This document shows, piece by piece, positions 42,544-52,697 of a stretch of 64,000 bases of DNA. A model generated the notes under the pieces. The model ran no database searches, was not told the DNA's origin, and saw only the letters and a program-made list of their open reading frames with translations. The position numbers were made by a program, and so were the translations under genes. Every line of letters begins with the position of its first letter. The first letter of the stretch is position 1. The DNA comes from Prillingera fragicola (lineage: Eukaryota > Basidiomycota > Tremellomycetes > Trichosporonales > Trichosporonaceae): assembly GCA_002335605.1 (NCBI GenBank), contig BEDY01000003.1, positions 1,550,001 through 1,614,000 on the forward strand, in the 5' to 3' direction.

Positions 42544-43516
42544 ATGCGTTCTCTTCTTTCTTCGGCCAAGATGGCAACCACTCTCTCGCGAGTAAGTCGC
42601 TGGCACTGACTCTATCGACACCATCCTAACATCCCAGCTCGGTGCTCTCAGCCCCAAAAGCCTTTCTTCCAGTGACATGGGCAGCGGCATGTGCACCTGC
42701 GAGGCCATTGTCGACACGTAAGTACCTGGCCTGCAAAGCAGCTCAGCGCAATGTGGCGAACGGCACTGACATGGCAGCTCTGCATACCGCCTGGCCCTCT
42801 TCCTCACCTCCCTCACGACCTCGGCCCACAGCGCCGTCGTCGTCCCCGCTCTCACGGTCCTGGACCTTGCCACCTCGGAGGCTGTGACCTCGGCCGCCCT
42901 GGAAGTCTACCTCCGCCTCCCCTCGGCCTATGACGCCATGTTCATCCTCTCGCTGATCAACATCTGGTACTATGTCAAGGTCCGCCCTCTCAACCCCTAC
43001 TCCAAGGAGTAAGTCGCCTCTCTACTCTGACATGGATCCCACCACTAACCCCACAGAGCCGCAAAGCTCCTCATCCCAACTCTCTACACGACAAGCGCGG
43101 TCAGCAGCATCTTCTTCTACCACACTGCCGTCAAGATTGTCGTCTCCTTCCTACTTCGCCGCCTACACGCCGCGGGCTGCACCTTTGGCAAGAATCTCTA
43201 CCCCCACCTCCAGGCCACAGGCACCTCGCTCCGCGTCCCCACCTTCCTCAACTATCTCTTCATGGCCATCACCCTCGTCATTGCCCTCTGCACCACCATT
43301 GGCCTCCTCGTCCGCCACCCCACCGAGGGCATGCCCGTCGACCACGCCCGATTCGCCCACAAGCCCAAGCCCATGGTCTTTCACGAATATGGCGTCGGCG
43401 ACCACATGCCCTCGCGGGTCATTCTGGCTCTGCGTGCCCGCGGTATCGACCCCGAGCAATGGCGCAAGGGACCATACTACTCGACCATGACGGACGACCG
43501 CTGGAGCTGGCTCTGA
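42544..43516 (+). CDS. Multi-pass membrane protein of unknown function
   Basis: Exons 42544..42591, 42638..42717, 42778..43008 and 43057..43516 give 272 residues. The N-terminus is basic and Ser-rich (MRSLLSSAKMATTLSRLGAL) and may be a targeting sequence; a cysteine pair follows (GMCTCEAI). Hydrophobic stretches are at RLALFLTSLTTSAHSAVVVP, MFILSLINIWYYVKV, KLLIPTLYTTSAVSSIFFYH and NYLFMAITLVIALCTTIGLL, so three or four helices. The C-terminus (MVFHEYGVGDHMPSRVIL, DPEQWRKGPYYSTMTDDRWS) is soluble and looks conserved. All introns are 46-60 nt and the splice phases agree. Codon use is strongly C-ending, like the PGK gene, suggesting good expression. Family not recognised. Confidence 0.75.
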
Positions 43517-44127
43517 GTGGGCTGGGTCGAGGGGCGGATTGGGCAGTAGACTTATAATTAGATCGTGCATTCTTGAGTGCCGTACAGTAGAAAACATTGA
43601 GCTGGCTCTTTGTATTAATATAGCAGGGATGAAGTCGGGTGAACAATGTCTTTATCAGCTGCAGTGGAGTGGGCACCGGGTCAGCCCAGCGAACTGCGGG
43701 TTAGCACCGCGACAACACGAGGCTATGCCGCCGTGTACCAGCAGTACCAACCTCGATTATCAGCAGCGACCTCAACTAGCAGCTGTGACCTCGACTATCA
43801 GCAGTGTAAGACACGTTAGTACACAAGCGTGAACGCTCCGGCCACCCTCCCGTCCCACTCGTCATTACCCGCTCTGCATACCTACGTGTACAAACCGCCA
43901 GCACGCCACGGGGGCGCGCAAAGATGCAAAGAAGAGATGAAATGATGGGTGGGGTGTGGTAGTGTGGAGTGTGTACATGGGACTCGAGAGCAAAGGCCTA
44001 GGGAGGAGCCGGTCTGGGAGGGCACTGTTCGAATGTCAGCCGCAAAGGTCGAACAAGGCCGCCGGCGTACCCCGCGCTCAACCCCGCAACGCTTTACTGG
44101 GCTCTCACGCTCCGCCCGCGCTCGCTC
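43517..44127. other. Convergent 3' region with short tandem repeat
   Basis: 611 bp between two stop codons. Contains three 19-bp imperfect repeats at 43750-43806; otherwise nothing recognised. Confidence 0.4.
43750..43806 (+). repeat. Three imperfect 19-bp tandem repeats
   Basis: Units start at 43750, 43769 and 43788, each beginning ACCTC and keeping a TAGCAG/ATCAGCAG core near the end. Substitutions but no indels separate them. Confidence 0.75.
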
Positions 44128-45252
44128 TCACGCGGGGTACACGTTCTGCCATGTCGGGCTCACAATGACGACGAGGTCCTTGTCGACGTCGTGGATGTTG
44201 TCGCCGTCCTCGACGAACGCCAGGCGGTATTGACCGTTCTTGGCGCCTGGGTCTGCGCGGCCCGCATTGCCACGCACGCCGCGCCCCATGCCTGTACCTG
44301 GCAAGGGAGGGCTGACGACTGTTGCCTTGTAAAAGGATGTTGTGTCCGGGTAGAGCGCCAGCACCTGGGTGCCCTTGGGAAAGTCCTCGAGGTTGTTGGG
44401 GTGGCACGACTGGTTGTTTGGCGCGTCCTTGTCTGGCAGGGGGATGATGTAGCGCATCGACGTGCTCCAGCGCGTGCCATCGTCGGCATCCTGCACCTCG
44501 TATCGCGTACGGTCCCCTCCAATCATCTTCTTGACCGTGGCGAGAATCCACTCCTCCTCGTCGGCGCCCTGCTGCCGCTGCTTGACGGCGATGCGCCGCC
44601 CCGAGCGCAGTGGGAGCTGGTCGTTCGGGTCACCTGCACCAGGAAGACGACGTTTCGGATCGCGGTCCCCACGGTCAGAGCTCGTCTTGCCGCCGCGACC
44701 TGGGGCAAGCGGCGACGAGACCGATGACAGCGCACTCTCGGATCCGCCAGTGTGGGGCGCGGCTGGCACAGGGGCTGGTGACGCCGAGATGGACACGCTG
44801 GGGCGGCGCTTACGCTTCATCCCACCCGAGTGTGGTGGCGTCATCGTACCATCTGCAACTGGAGCGGGGCTGGCGCGTGGAGTATTGCCTGCTGGTGTAC
44901 CGGCACGACGCATGTCAAGCAATGTTGAGAGCTGCTCGAGTGCTGCGTCCAATGTTTGCTTCTCTGTCGTGACTGTTCGCCGATCCTCATCACCGTTCTG
45001 GCCAGTCCTCCCCGACGAAGCCGGCAGCGTCCGCAGCGTGTCGACGAGCGAGTGCCACGCCTGGGTCATTGCTGGATGGCCACAAGTAAAAGAGGATCCG
45101 CGTTAGCGCCTATTGGCTGAGAGAGTGTTTGTTGTGGCACCCGCATGCGGCCACGCACACAACGCATGCACTCATGCGGGCGCTACAAGTCGCAACTTAC
45201 CCTGCTCGTTGTCGGCAGACAGCCTCCCGTTGACGACGCGCACTCGGGACAT
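44128..45252 (-). CDS. SGF29: SAGA-associated factor SGF29 (tandem Tudor)
   Basis: Exons 45252..45201 and 45071..44128 (129-nt intron) give 331 residues. The N-terminal helix (QAMTQAWHSLVDTLRTLPA, then QTLDAALEQLSTLLDMR) would anchor the protein in the SAGA HAT module. A Pro/Ser-rich basic linker follows (GGMKRKRRPSVSIS). The C-terminal SGF29 tandem Tudor domain starts at RRIAVKQRQQ and runs through EEEWILATVKKMIGGDRTRY, EVQDADDGTRWSTSMRYIIP, FPKGTQVLALYPDTTSFYKA, ending QYRLAFVEDGDNIHDVDKD. TSFYKATV is the Tudor wall that reads H3K4me2/3. The family usually has about 260-330 residues. The role is to recruit SAGA acetyltransferase to active promoters. Confidence 0.92.
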
Positions 45253-46207
45253 GGTGATGGCTTGGCAAACAATGTCGCGACAAGGTGGATGAGCGAAGTG
45301 GCGCGCGTGCCGGTGATCGTCGCGACAACAAGAGGTTCGTGCCTGGGACAATACACCGTCAAAGGGTAATGATGACGGCGAAAGAGAACACTCCAACTAC
45401 AAGACGAAATCTGCCGCTTAAAAGCGCTGTGGTGGTAATATCGGGTATTATCTAACAGTAGCAATGAACAAAAGTGGGGGGAAGAAGACTAAACTATCGA
45501 GGAATCGAGAAATCGCAGTGGTAGTGGAGGGGTTGTAATCGCACAATGTTGGTCCAGGATTCAATCGGTGGAGGTGGCGGGTATTTGCTTCCGCTCATGT
45601 TGGTTCGGCACCTCGGTCCATATTCGCCGTGACTGCAGAGTGCCAAGCGCCGCCCATCACCTGCCAGCACCTGGCGCGCCTTCTGTGAGACTCTGGGATG
45701 CAAGCCCAGCTCCTCATTCTTGGTCAGTCCAGCACGTCCGGCCACAGCTGCAAATAACGGTACACTTTGAGCACTTGGCATCTCATTCTACGTAGTACAT
45801 CGCTTCGCTGCGAGTCGTCGAGCTATTCTATACTTTAACGCTCTCGTCGAGCACTGCCCATTCTTCTTCTTCCTTCTAGTATACACAAATGCACTGTGGC
45901 GCGAGTTGAACAGTGTTTGAAGTTTGGGATCGGTCGTCATGAAGGGCGGGGGCGGCCGGTTCCGGTTTCTGTTCGTAGTCGCCTGAAGAAGAATATCTTG
46001 TCGCGAGCAGATAGCGGAGCGGAGACTGCAGTTGCAAGTCTGCAAGTCTCGGGCGGTGAAAACCCAGACCACAGACGTCACGCGCAGGGTCGGGTATGTA
46101 ATGCGTGGAATCGGGTAATGTTTGCTGGATTTGAGAGGCTCGCGAGAATGGAGGCCTGAAACGATTCGAATGGAGTGGTGGTGTAGCAAGAGCGCCGAGG
46201 CGACCAA
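45253..46207. other. Intergenic region with one doubtful small open frame
   Basis: 955 bp between the SGF29 start and the EPL1 stop (both minus strand). A 95-codon ATG-initiated frame at 45781..45494 (minus; includes GLTKNEELGLHPRVSQKARQ and SGSKYPPPPPIESW) could be a small gene but matches nothing I know. It is not called. Confidence 0.3.
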
Positions 46208-49200
46208 CTACGAGCGTTGGGCCTGGGCCTGAGGAGTCGGAGGAGTGGTGTTCGCAAGACGCGCTGCTGCATGAGCAGGAAGCTTGAGCTGCAGTTGGCT
46301 AGTAGTCATACCCGGGCTCGGAAATCCTGCTTGAGGGAGCGCGCCGTTGGCAGCCTGACCGGTAATCGCGCCCTGGGCCTGCTGCTGCTGAGCTGCAGCG
46401 AGCTTGGCCATCTGAATGAGGCGGGCACGGTTGCGAGCGTCCATATAGCGCTGAATGTCGTTTCCAAAGCCATTCTGCTGAGCCTGCTGGGCAAGCTCTC
46501 GGCGCTGCTCGGCAGTCTGCGACTCAAAGCTGATCTCAGAAGGCGACTGCTGGTTCTGAGCCTGTTGAGCCAAGACGTGAGCGCGAGCGGCGTTCATCCG
46601 CTGCTGCTGGATCTGAGGGTCGATGGCGCCCACGGGAGTGGGAACACCAGGAGCTCCTGCGGTAGGGACGAAGGGCTTGCCGTTGGCCATGATCATGCCT
46701 CCGTTCATAACCTGGGGCGAACCCTGGCTGCCGGCAGCAGCAAGGATCTGTTGCTGCTGCTGGGCAGAAGGCGACGGCGAAGAGACCCCGGGGGTAGATG
46801 GCGGCCGTTTGGTGGCAGACGGGCGACCGTTCTGCACACCGTTGGGAGGCAGCATCTGCTGGGTGCCGTTCGGCGTGGCCATGCCGTTAGCGGCAGGCTG
46901 CTGCTGTTGCTGCTGGCCCTGTGCTTGACCCTGCTGTTGCTGAGCCTGGGCCTGGGCAAAGGCCTGCTGCTGCTGCTGTTGCTGTTGCAGACGAGCCTGC
47001 TCTATGGCCTGCTGTTGGTGTGCAATCATCTGGAAGCGCTGAAGCTGCTCCATCTGCTGTTGCTGCTGCAGCATCTGCTGCTGGTAGGCCACAATCTGAG
47101 GGTTGGTTGGTGCAGGCTTGATGAACTTGGGTGGGGGAGGGAGGTCGACCGGCGCGTCAAGATCCAAAAGAGCTTGAGAGAGGGGAGTAGTATCGGGTAC
47201 AAGCTTGGTGAGGTCGTCGGTCTGGAGGAGGGTGATGCGGTGGCGAATGTACTTGGAGTCATAGTCATCCAAGACCATCCGGTCATCGTCACCCGACAAA
47301 CCCATTCCGACACCAACTGCGCCGCCGCGAGAGACATCGTAGCGAGTAATCTCGTTCAGGCGCTGACGCTTTGGGTTGGAGGGCGCGCTCAACTCGTCGT
47401 CGCTACCCTCGACATCGTCAATAGATCGAGGACGACGGTTGGAGGGTCGCGAGTCAACGAGGTCCGGGAAGAACCAATCCTTGAGCTTGTCGGGGGAAGA
47501 GGGCATTGCGCCTCGGCGAGTGGTGCGCGTAGGTAGCCTGCGGTCGAGAACGACTCGGCCACCACGGCCACGACGAAGACGGAATGCCAGAGGGTGGACA
47601 ACGCGGCGAGGCTCATCAGAGTCGTCGGTGTCAGAATCGGAGCGGTAGGAGGGGTCGAGAACGTTGATCGGGCGGAAGCCCAACGACCCGTGAGAGGGGG
47701 GAAGGGGCTGGTACGACGTGTCGGTATAGTCGTCCCAGTGAGCATCGGCAGACTTGCGAGCTGCCAAGGCCTCGTCGAGCTTGGCGTGCAAGGCCTGGAT
47801 GCGCTCGCGAACAGCATCGGGGGCCATGGACTTGCCCGGAGGCGCCATGCGCTCCGCGACACGAGATGCCTCGATGGCACGGTCGCGACGTTCCCTGTCC
47901 TCCTTCTCCTTCTCGAGTTGTTTGCGGTTGCGGTTTTGGGGAATGTTTGCGGCCTGGGCCTGGAGGGGGTGGGGCATGCCCATCTGGGCAATGGCAGCAG
48001 CTGCTGCTCCGTTCTGGCGACCAGTGATAATCTCCTCTTCCTCGCGGGTGATGCCCAATGAAGGCCACCTCCGCTTGGTCTCGAAGAGCTTCCACTTGGC
48101 CTCCCAAGCTTCCTTTTCGGCAGCGTAGAGGGACTTCTTCTCGTGCTCACGGCGGAGGACGAGTTGAGAGAGCTCATAAGCGCGACGGAGCTCGTACTGG
48201 AGCTTTTGCATCTGCTCGACCGAGAAGTTGTCGGTACGACGGGTCTTGCGAGCGGCACGGACGTCACGGCGACGGAAACAGACGTAGGGGTCACCGTCGT
48301 TGGTCTCGTCATAGTTGAGCATTGGCATGATCGACTTGCCCTGGCGCTTCTCGCGACGTGTCTTCCAGTGAGGAAAAACGGAACGAGCCATGCGAGTCAG
48401 GACCCGAGCCTCGGGGAGACCCTTGGGTACCTCGGCACTGGGGTAGAAAGACGAGGCAAGAGGCGACGAGAAGAGTGACTCGACCTGCTGGAACGTAGGC
48501 ATGAGGGAAAGGTTGGTGTGGAGCATGGGGACCGTGTTCTCGCAGTGCCTCTCAAGTACACCCATAATGTACTCATAGGTATCCTCTGAGATGAACAGAG
48601 CTGCGGGCACGTCACCCTTCTCCTTCTCCTTGCCCTTTTGCCTGCGCTCTGCGCGACCGTTGATGGGGCTGGTAGGAGCACTGGCGTCACCGCTGGTACC
48701 CTCTGCCTTTGCGTTGAAAGCCGTCAACCAAGCAACGTCCTCGTCGTCCATGCAGTACCCGAGACCACCGGCGCCGTCCGAGCTTTCCTCGACCGTGTCA
48801 CTGAAACGAATGTAGTTGACAGGCTCGGAGAACTTGACTGCCTGGTAGAGCTTTGCATAGTTGAGTGTGTCCATCAGACCAGTTGCGTCTGGGGTGGGAA
48901 TGTGGTAGTTGAGCGCAGCGCTACCGGTTGCCTCTGGCTTGGTGGAACCTGCCTGCGAGCCGCTAGGGCTGGAGGGCTTTGTCGCATCACGCGAGTGTAG
49001 CAACGAGGCCGAGCTCAGCGCTGCTTGCAAGTGGTGCTCCTGTAAAGTGGTTAGCAAGACTTGTACATGGAATTCGCCACTAAGGAGAAAATCGCCGGAA
49101 GAGGCAAGTGAAAAGAGACGGGCGTATTGCGGGCGGACAGCTCGCAGAGAGAGGGGGATGCATCTACGGTAGGAGGTGCAGAAGCATGAGCAGACGAGCA

Positions 49201-49663
49201 GCGAGAGACAGCTGGTCGTATGCACGATGCGAATGCAGACCAGCCTGGGTGCGTGTAGCCAGGCGGCGAACTGATCCACGTAGGATGTCCCAGGAGTGTG
49301 TAGGTCAGGTTTGGGCACGGGGGCGCCAGACCCTCGCTTTTCGCTCGGGGGATTGATTCGTTCCCACGCCGCCGCCCGACTTTGAGGCCCCGTTTGATGG
49401 CGAGTGGCCTATGCATGCACCGTTTGGTGCATAACGAAAGATGTAGAGGGGGTCCGACTTACCAAGAGCTCGCCAGTCTCGACACCCTTTGCGCCGACAT
49501 GCTGGTTTTTCGTCGCTTCTCCGGAAGCAGAGTCGCTGTTCCACACAATCGTCTCGGCCGCGCTCAGGTCGACCTTGTCCGATCCCCTGTAAACGAGGAG
49601 TTTTGTCTTGTTGGTGACACGTCCGGCTCGCCTGGACGAGGTCACCATCCTTGCGGATGTCAT
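46208..49663 (-). CDS. EPL1: Enhancer of polycomb-like protein, NuA4 subunit
   Basis: Exons 49663..49463 and 49039..46208 give 1010 residues. The EPcA domain begins RRAGRVTNKTKLLVYRGSDK and continues across the 423-nt intron into GVETGELLEHHLQAALSSAS. It goes on through IPTPDATGLMDTLNYAKLYQ, ALFISEDTYEYIMGVLERH and FYPSAEVPKGLPEARVLTRM, reaching PHWKTRREKRQGKSIMPML, DPYVCFRRRDVRAARKTRRT and DNFSVEQMQKLQYELRRAYE. Epl1 anchors the Esa1 acetyltransferase and Yng2 in NuA4/piccolo and contacts nucleosomes. The C-terminal third is extremely Q-rich (runs of QQQQ encoded by mixed CAG/CAA). The first intron is about ten times the usual length here, and its 3' part is open in the frame of exon 2. Confidence 0.93.
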
Positions 49664-50230
49664 GCACGACCTGGGTTGGGTTGAGACCTGCAGTGAAGCG
49701 GTCTCGGCGTGACTGGGAGCGGGCTCGACGTTCGGCGGGCCCGTCCGATGGCTGGTGTTGGTGGAGCCTGGCTGGGGGCACGACTGTCGAAGAAGGCGGC
49801 TGAGCAAGGCGGTGCGTGCACTACTGTACGTGGTCCAATCACAAGTCGCCACCCTCGGCAGGTAAAAACTTCACACCCGCGCCGGGGTTTGTGAGTGTGG
49901 CACTTTGAGCAGTCTGCTGGAGCGGAAGCAGAATTTGTTGACAATTGCCACCCACATGAAGCGGACCACAGGCTCTATGGTGACCACAGGTCAGAAGAAT
50001 CTATCGACAGAACAAGCCTGTCAGAACATGCAACTGCAGCAACAAGAAACCCGGAACAATGCAATGCAACACCTGTGATGGGCGTCAGTATATTCCAAGC
50101 AAGCTTTCGCTTTGCCAGTCGAAAACAATCGGCGCGACAGGACGCACAATGAACTCTATGAATGGAACCTGACATCAGCGCCAGGGCTCACACACCAGTG
50201 GACTCACCGTCGCCAACGACACCCGACATG
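49664..50230. other. EPL1 upstream region, no gene seen
   Basis: 567 bp between the EPL1 start and the FCF2 stop (both minus strand). No feature recognised; a more distal EPL1 start is possible. Confidence 0.35.
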
Positions 50231-51555
50231 CTACCACTTTGCCCGCTTCTGCCACCCCTTGCCTCGCCCATTGGACATGCGCTTGCTCTGAAGGTCCTCA
50301 AACTTGCGCTTGGCGTACGAGCCAATAGTGTTGTCCTCGACAATGCTGGACACAATAGATCCAGGACGATACTTGTGCTCCTTGCGGACAGTCGTAGCCT
50401 GCATGGTGCGAGGAGCCTCGATAACGGTACCAATCTAGACCGTCAGCAATAGCGAGCAGTACACGGTCGACCAAAGACTCACAGCAAAGCGTTCAGGCAC
50501 CTTGCCCGCGCGGTTGCCGCCCTTCATGAACCGCTTGGGGTCGAGGGACGATGCAAGAGCGAGAGCCTGGTAGTCGCGCTTCATAGCAGGAAGATCGTCG
50601 GCGCGCGAGGCCGGAATGGTAGCCCACGCTTCCGAGGGCGTGGCCTTCTTGGGCTGCTATAAAACCGTCAGTCCATCGGCTCATGAAGGAATGACTACAT
50701 CAACACTCACTGCTGCCTTCTCCCTCTTGCTCAGGGCCCGCTGGTATGCGCCGCGGTCGAGCTCGGGGGCGACATCTGCGCGGCGCACCTTTGAGGGCCC
50801 AGCCTCTCCCAGCTGGGCAGTGCCGTCCTCGGCGTAGGAAATGTGCCTTGCAGGCAGTGTCGGGACTGAGATGTCGGGGATGGGTCTAAGAATTTTTAGT
50901 ATGGGCACAGGGCCAGTTTGTTCACTCACGCGTCCTTGGCCTCGTCCTCGTCAAATCGCAACTGCCCTTCATCGTCCTCGCCAAGGGCCGTGGTGACTTT
51001 CTTGGATTTTGTGCGCTTGGGAGCGGCGGCGGCAATGGCGGTAGCCTTGGCGGCGGCAAGTTGGCGCTCAAACTCCTCATCGTCGTCATCATCGCTAGTC
51101 TCGGCGGTGCCATCGCTGTCGCTGTCCGAGTCAGAGTCCGAGTCAGAGTCGCTAGATCCGCTAGCATCGTCGGAAGCCTCGCCGCCGTCACCTGCCGAGC
51201 CGCTTTCGGATCCGTTGTCCTCCGCACCCAAATGGGCGGACTCCTCGCTGCTGGCAACGACAGCGCTCATGAGAGACTTGTGAGCTGGCGTCGCCATGCT
51301 CGAGGCATGAGAGGGAGCTACTGATACCTCGCGCTTGCGAGTCAGGTCGGCGTGCCGCCTTGCGCGAGGGCTGAGAAGGAAGGAGGAGCCCTCCTCGACC
51401 TCATCGGCTGACTCTCCATTTGGGTGGAGTAGGTGCTCGGCCTCGATGACGGCTAGCTCATCGGCGGTCTGATGGTGGTGATGGGGTTGAGGAGTGGATG
51501 GAGTTCGAGGAGTAGGCGTGGCTGCCTTTGCAAGAGAGCGGCGGGGCGTGGGCAT
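50231..51555 (-). CDS. FCF2: rRNA-processing protein FCF2 (TdIF2-like)
   Basis: Exons 51555..50930, 50885..50711, 50656..50483 and 50434..50231 give 392 residues. The N-terminal half is disordered and acidic, with a run of alternating Ser-Asp pairs (51120-51160) and basic clusters. The C-terminal Fcf2 domain reads AWATIPASRADDLPAMKRDY then QALALASSLDPKRFMKGGNR and VPERFAIGTVIEAPRTMQAT, followed by EHKYRPGSIVSSIVEDNTIG and SYAKRKFEDLQSKRM. Fcf2 acts in early 35S pre-rRNA cleavage in the nucleolus. All three introns sit in the C-terminal half and were placed by phase. Divergent from the methionine sulfoxide reductase; a 12-bp palindromic E-box lies between them. Confidence 0.92.
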
Positions 51556-51990
51556 ATTGAAGACGAGGCCCAGGGGTGGGTGAAGTCCTTCTTGGTGCTT
51601 ACGATGTGCTGCCTGTGGCTGGTATCTCTATGATTGTATCAAGCGAGGCAGAGCAAGAAGCCTAGAGACTGGCTAGTCGTACGAGGAGACAAACGGTGAT
51701 AGATCAGATGGTGACGGGTTGGTGTGAGTGACGCAGAGACAGCAGAGGGAGACGACGAGGTAGTTGCGGCTTCTGCTGCCATGAGTCTGCAGAAGCGCTT
51801 GGGATTCAAAAGTTCAGGAACCCATATCCTGCGCGGAGATCCCTGCCCATCTCCGTATCACGTGATAAGTGCCTGAAGACATTGCGATATCGGTCTTCTG
51901 CGACCCTGCAACGACGCGACTGTTCGTCATCCAAAAACTCGAGGCAGGCTCGACTCACATCCACTTTTCACTTCACAAAACCTCAACAAC
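51556..51990. promoter_or_regulatory. Divergent promoter region, FCF2 / fRMsr
   Basis: 435 bp between divergent starts, with the perfect palindrome TATCACGTGATA at 51856-51867. Confidence 0.5.
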
Positions 51991-52651
51991 ATGCCTCACG
52001 CAGACTCCAGCCTCGTCCCAGAGGAAATCAAGACGTAGGTAATTTCACACTGCAGCACTAACCGACAGCAAGGCTCAGTTCTACGAGCACATCCACGAAC
52101 AGCTCGAAGCACTCCTCGATGGCAGTCGCTACTGGGTCGCCAACCTAGCCCAAGCTTCAGCGCTTCTCTACCACTGCTACGCCGGCTGTGCACTGTACGG
52201 TCTGAACGTGGGCTCTACAATCCCGATTGTCAACTGGACAGGCTTCTACATCATCCCCACATCTTCGGTGCCCAACGCTGGCAAGCCGGCCCCGTTGGTC
52301 TTGGGACCCTACCAGGGTCGCCCGGCTTGTGTCACCATTGCGCCTGTTGCTGGTCGGGGCGTGTGTGCTGATGCGTTTGTAAAGGAGTCTGGGGTTGTTG
52401 TGCCGGATGTCGACGCATACCCTGGGCACATTGGTGAGCTGAACAGAGGGACAAGAGCTGACCAAGCAGCGTGTGATGGCGACACAAAGTCTGAGATTGT
52501 CCTGCCATTGCGACTCAACACTCCCTCAGGATTGGCGACCGTTGGCGTTCTGGACCTCGACTCCACCGTTTTGAACACATTTGACGACGATGACTTGGCC
52601 GGTCTTGAGCGAGTGGTCCAGATCCTGGCGGCGGCCTCGGATTGGGCATAA
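51991..52651 (+). CDS. Free methionine-(R)-sulfoxide reductase (GAF domain)
   Basis: Exons 51991..52034, 52069..52433 and 52470..52651 give 196 residues. The GAF fold is marked by FYEHIHEQLEALLDGSRYWV, NLAQASALLYH, VNWTGFYII and LVLGPYQGRPAC. The cysteines are at residues 102, 114 and 138; the last lies in PGHIACDGDTKSEIVLPL, which also carries the conserved acidic binding residues and is completed across the second intron. In characterised enzymes the last cysteine attacks the sulfoxide and the earlier ones resolve it; thioredoxin then recycles the enzyme. The spacing between the first two cysteines (12) is two more than in the yeast enzyme as I recall it. Cytosolic oxidative-damage repair is the expected role. 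Confidence 0.92.
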
Positions 52652-52697
52652 TTAGAATATATATTGATACATAGAATTTGTACACATGGGCGGGGTA

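Noticed and set aside
45494..45781. 95-codon ATG-initiated frame between SGF29 and EPL1
   Set aside because: Possible small gene, but no motif, no splice support and no second evidence line; noted in the intergenic entry only.
46600..47100. CAG/CTG-rich repeats as a possible microsatellite locus
   Set aside because: They are the mixed-codon polyglutamine part of EPL1, not a pure repeat.
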